From Herbinix sp. (lineage in GTDB: Bacteria; Bacillota; Clostridia; Lachnospirales; Lachnospiraceae): a DNA stretch of 64,000 bases. Below the pieces are notes generated by a model, which saw nothing but the letters and a program-made list of their open reading frames with translations, ran no database searches and was not told where the DNA came from. Location of the stretch: positions 16,456-80,455 of the forward strand of contig JAQUYQ010000002.1 in NCBI GenBank assembly GCA_028691795.1, in the 5' to 3' direction. Positions 63,804-64,000 of this stretch are shown here, one piece after another (within the stretch, counting starts at the first letter, position 1; the number at the start of each line of letters is the position of its first letter). Both the position numbers and the translations under genes were made by a program.

Positions 63804-64000
63804 TTAATAACCTTCCGTTCGTCGTTCACAACGTAGTGTATGACGTCTTTTTCCTGCTTCCCATTCTGCCTGCTCGGATTCTGTTTCCAGAATTAACTCA
63901 GGAATTTGGGTGGGCAGTCCATTTTCATCGAGGGCAACCATTACAAGATACGCTCGATTCACAACTTTCCGAATGCCCATTAAATCCTCAACGTAAGTGT
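63804..64000 (-). CDS. Acyl-CoA thioesterase (hotdog fold), C-terminal part
   Basis: Only the last 64 residues lie in the window; the start is beyond 64000. The read includes DLMGIRKVVNRAYLVMVALDENG, close to the end of the YciA/BACH-type 4HBT acyl-CoA hydrolases, and then ETESEQAEWEAGKRRHTLR. The family hydrolyses medium- or long-chain acyl-CoA. Terminator at 63681-63722. Confidence 0.85.
   Translation of the reverse strand, partial: TYVEDLMGIRKVVNRAYLVMVALDENGLPTQIPELILETESEQAEWEAGKRRHTLRCERRTEGY

Overview
The window is AT-rich, tightly packed DNA from a Firmicute of class Clostridia, most likely a Lachnospiraceae relative of the plant-fibre fermenters (Lachnoclostridium/Anaerocolumna type). 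The reasons are strong GGAGG ribosome sites, sigma-A promoters, the dnaE-pfkA pair, an mcsA-mcsB-clpC stress operon, SLH and cohesin surface proteins, and the genes of anaerobic sugar fermentation. About 50 protein genes, one tRNA and one candidate structured RNA are supported. The genus is inferred from gene content only.

Layout. 1-7 kb: a structured RNA on the minus strand, dnaE, pfkA, then an ECF sigma factor with its membrane anti-sigma partner. 7-13 kb: a small membrane protein, an aminoglycoside-phosphotransferase-like kinase, a GT4 glycosyltransferase and a large Ig-like surface protein. 13-19 kb: a hemerythrin lacking one expected histidine ligand, an [FeFe]-hydrogenase-like protein, VanZ and another small membrane protein, and an M29 aminopeptidase with a long N-terminal extension. 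This stretch holds several copies of a palindromic intergenic repeat. 19-25 kb: an ABC-2 exporter pair and purM-purN-purD. 25-30 kb: a secreted SH3/glucosaminidase wall hydrolase and a membrane-anchored cohesin protein, the latter behind three tandem hairpins that mimic and mask a Shine-Dalgarno site. 30-36 kb: a small GntR repressor sits where ctsR normally does, followed by mcsA-mcsB-clpC, an unknown protein, radA and a helical unknown. 36.6-37.3 kb: tRNA-Trp and a cold-shock protein. 37.6-43.7 kb: an SLH surface protein in an operon with a MacAB-type export system. 43.7-44.1 kb: a 192-nt imperfect hairpin followed by two terminators. 44-45 kb: a ferritin-like protein and the fullest copy of the palindromic repeat.

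45.3-57.3 kb is a pentose operon: LacI regulator, FucI-like isomerase, split transketolase, FGGY kinase, then a ribose-type ABC importer (binding protein, DUF2291, RbsA-like, RbsC-like), RbsD and RbsK. The isomerase, kinase and two-subunit transketolase match the published D-apiose to D-apulose-4-phosphate transketolase route. This would fit a bacterium feeding on plant cell wall, where apiose occurs. 57-64 kb: small membrane proteins, an HD-GYP phosphodiesterase, a vitamin-type ECF S component with a clear promoter and operator, a zinc-ribbon membrane protein, an OGG1-like glycosylase, a small hydrophilic protein and the C-terminal part of an acyl-CoA thioesterase cut by the window edge.

The most unusual content is non-coding: the RNA at 25-188, the dispersed palindromic repeat, the 192-nt hairpin at 43732-43923, and the tandem Shine-Dalgarno/anti-Shine-Dalgarno hairpins at 28217-28295. 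No CRISPR array, intact transposase, rRNA or prophage was seen.
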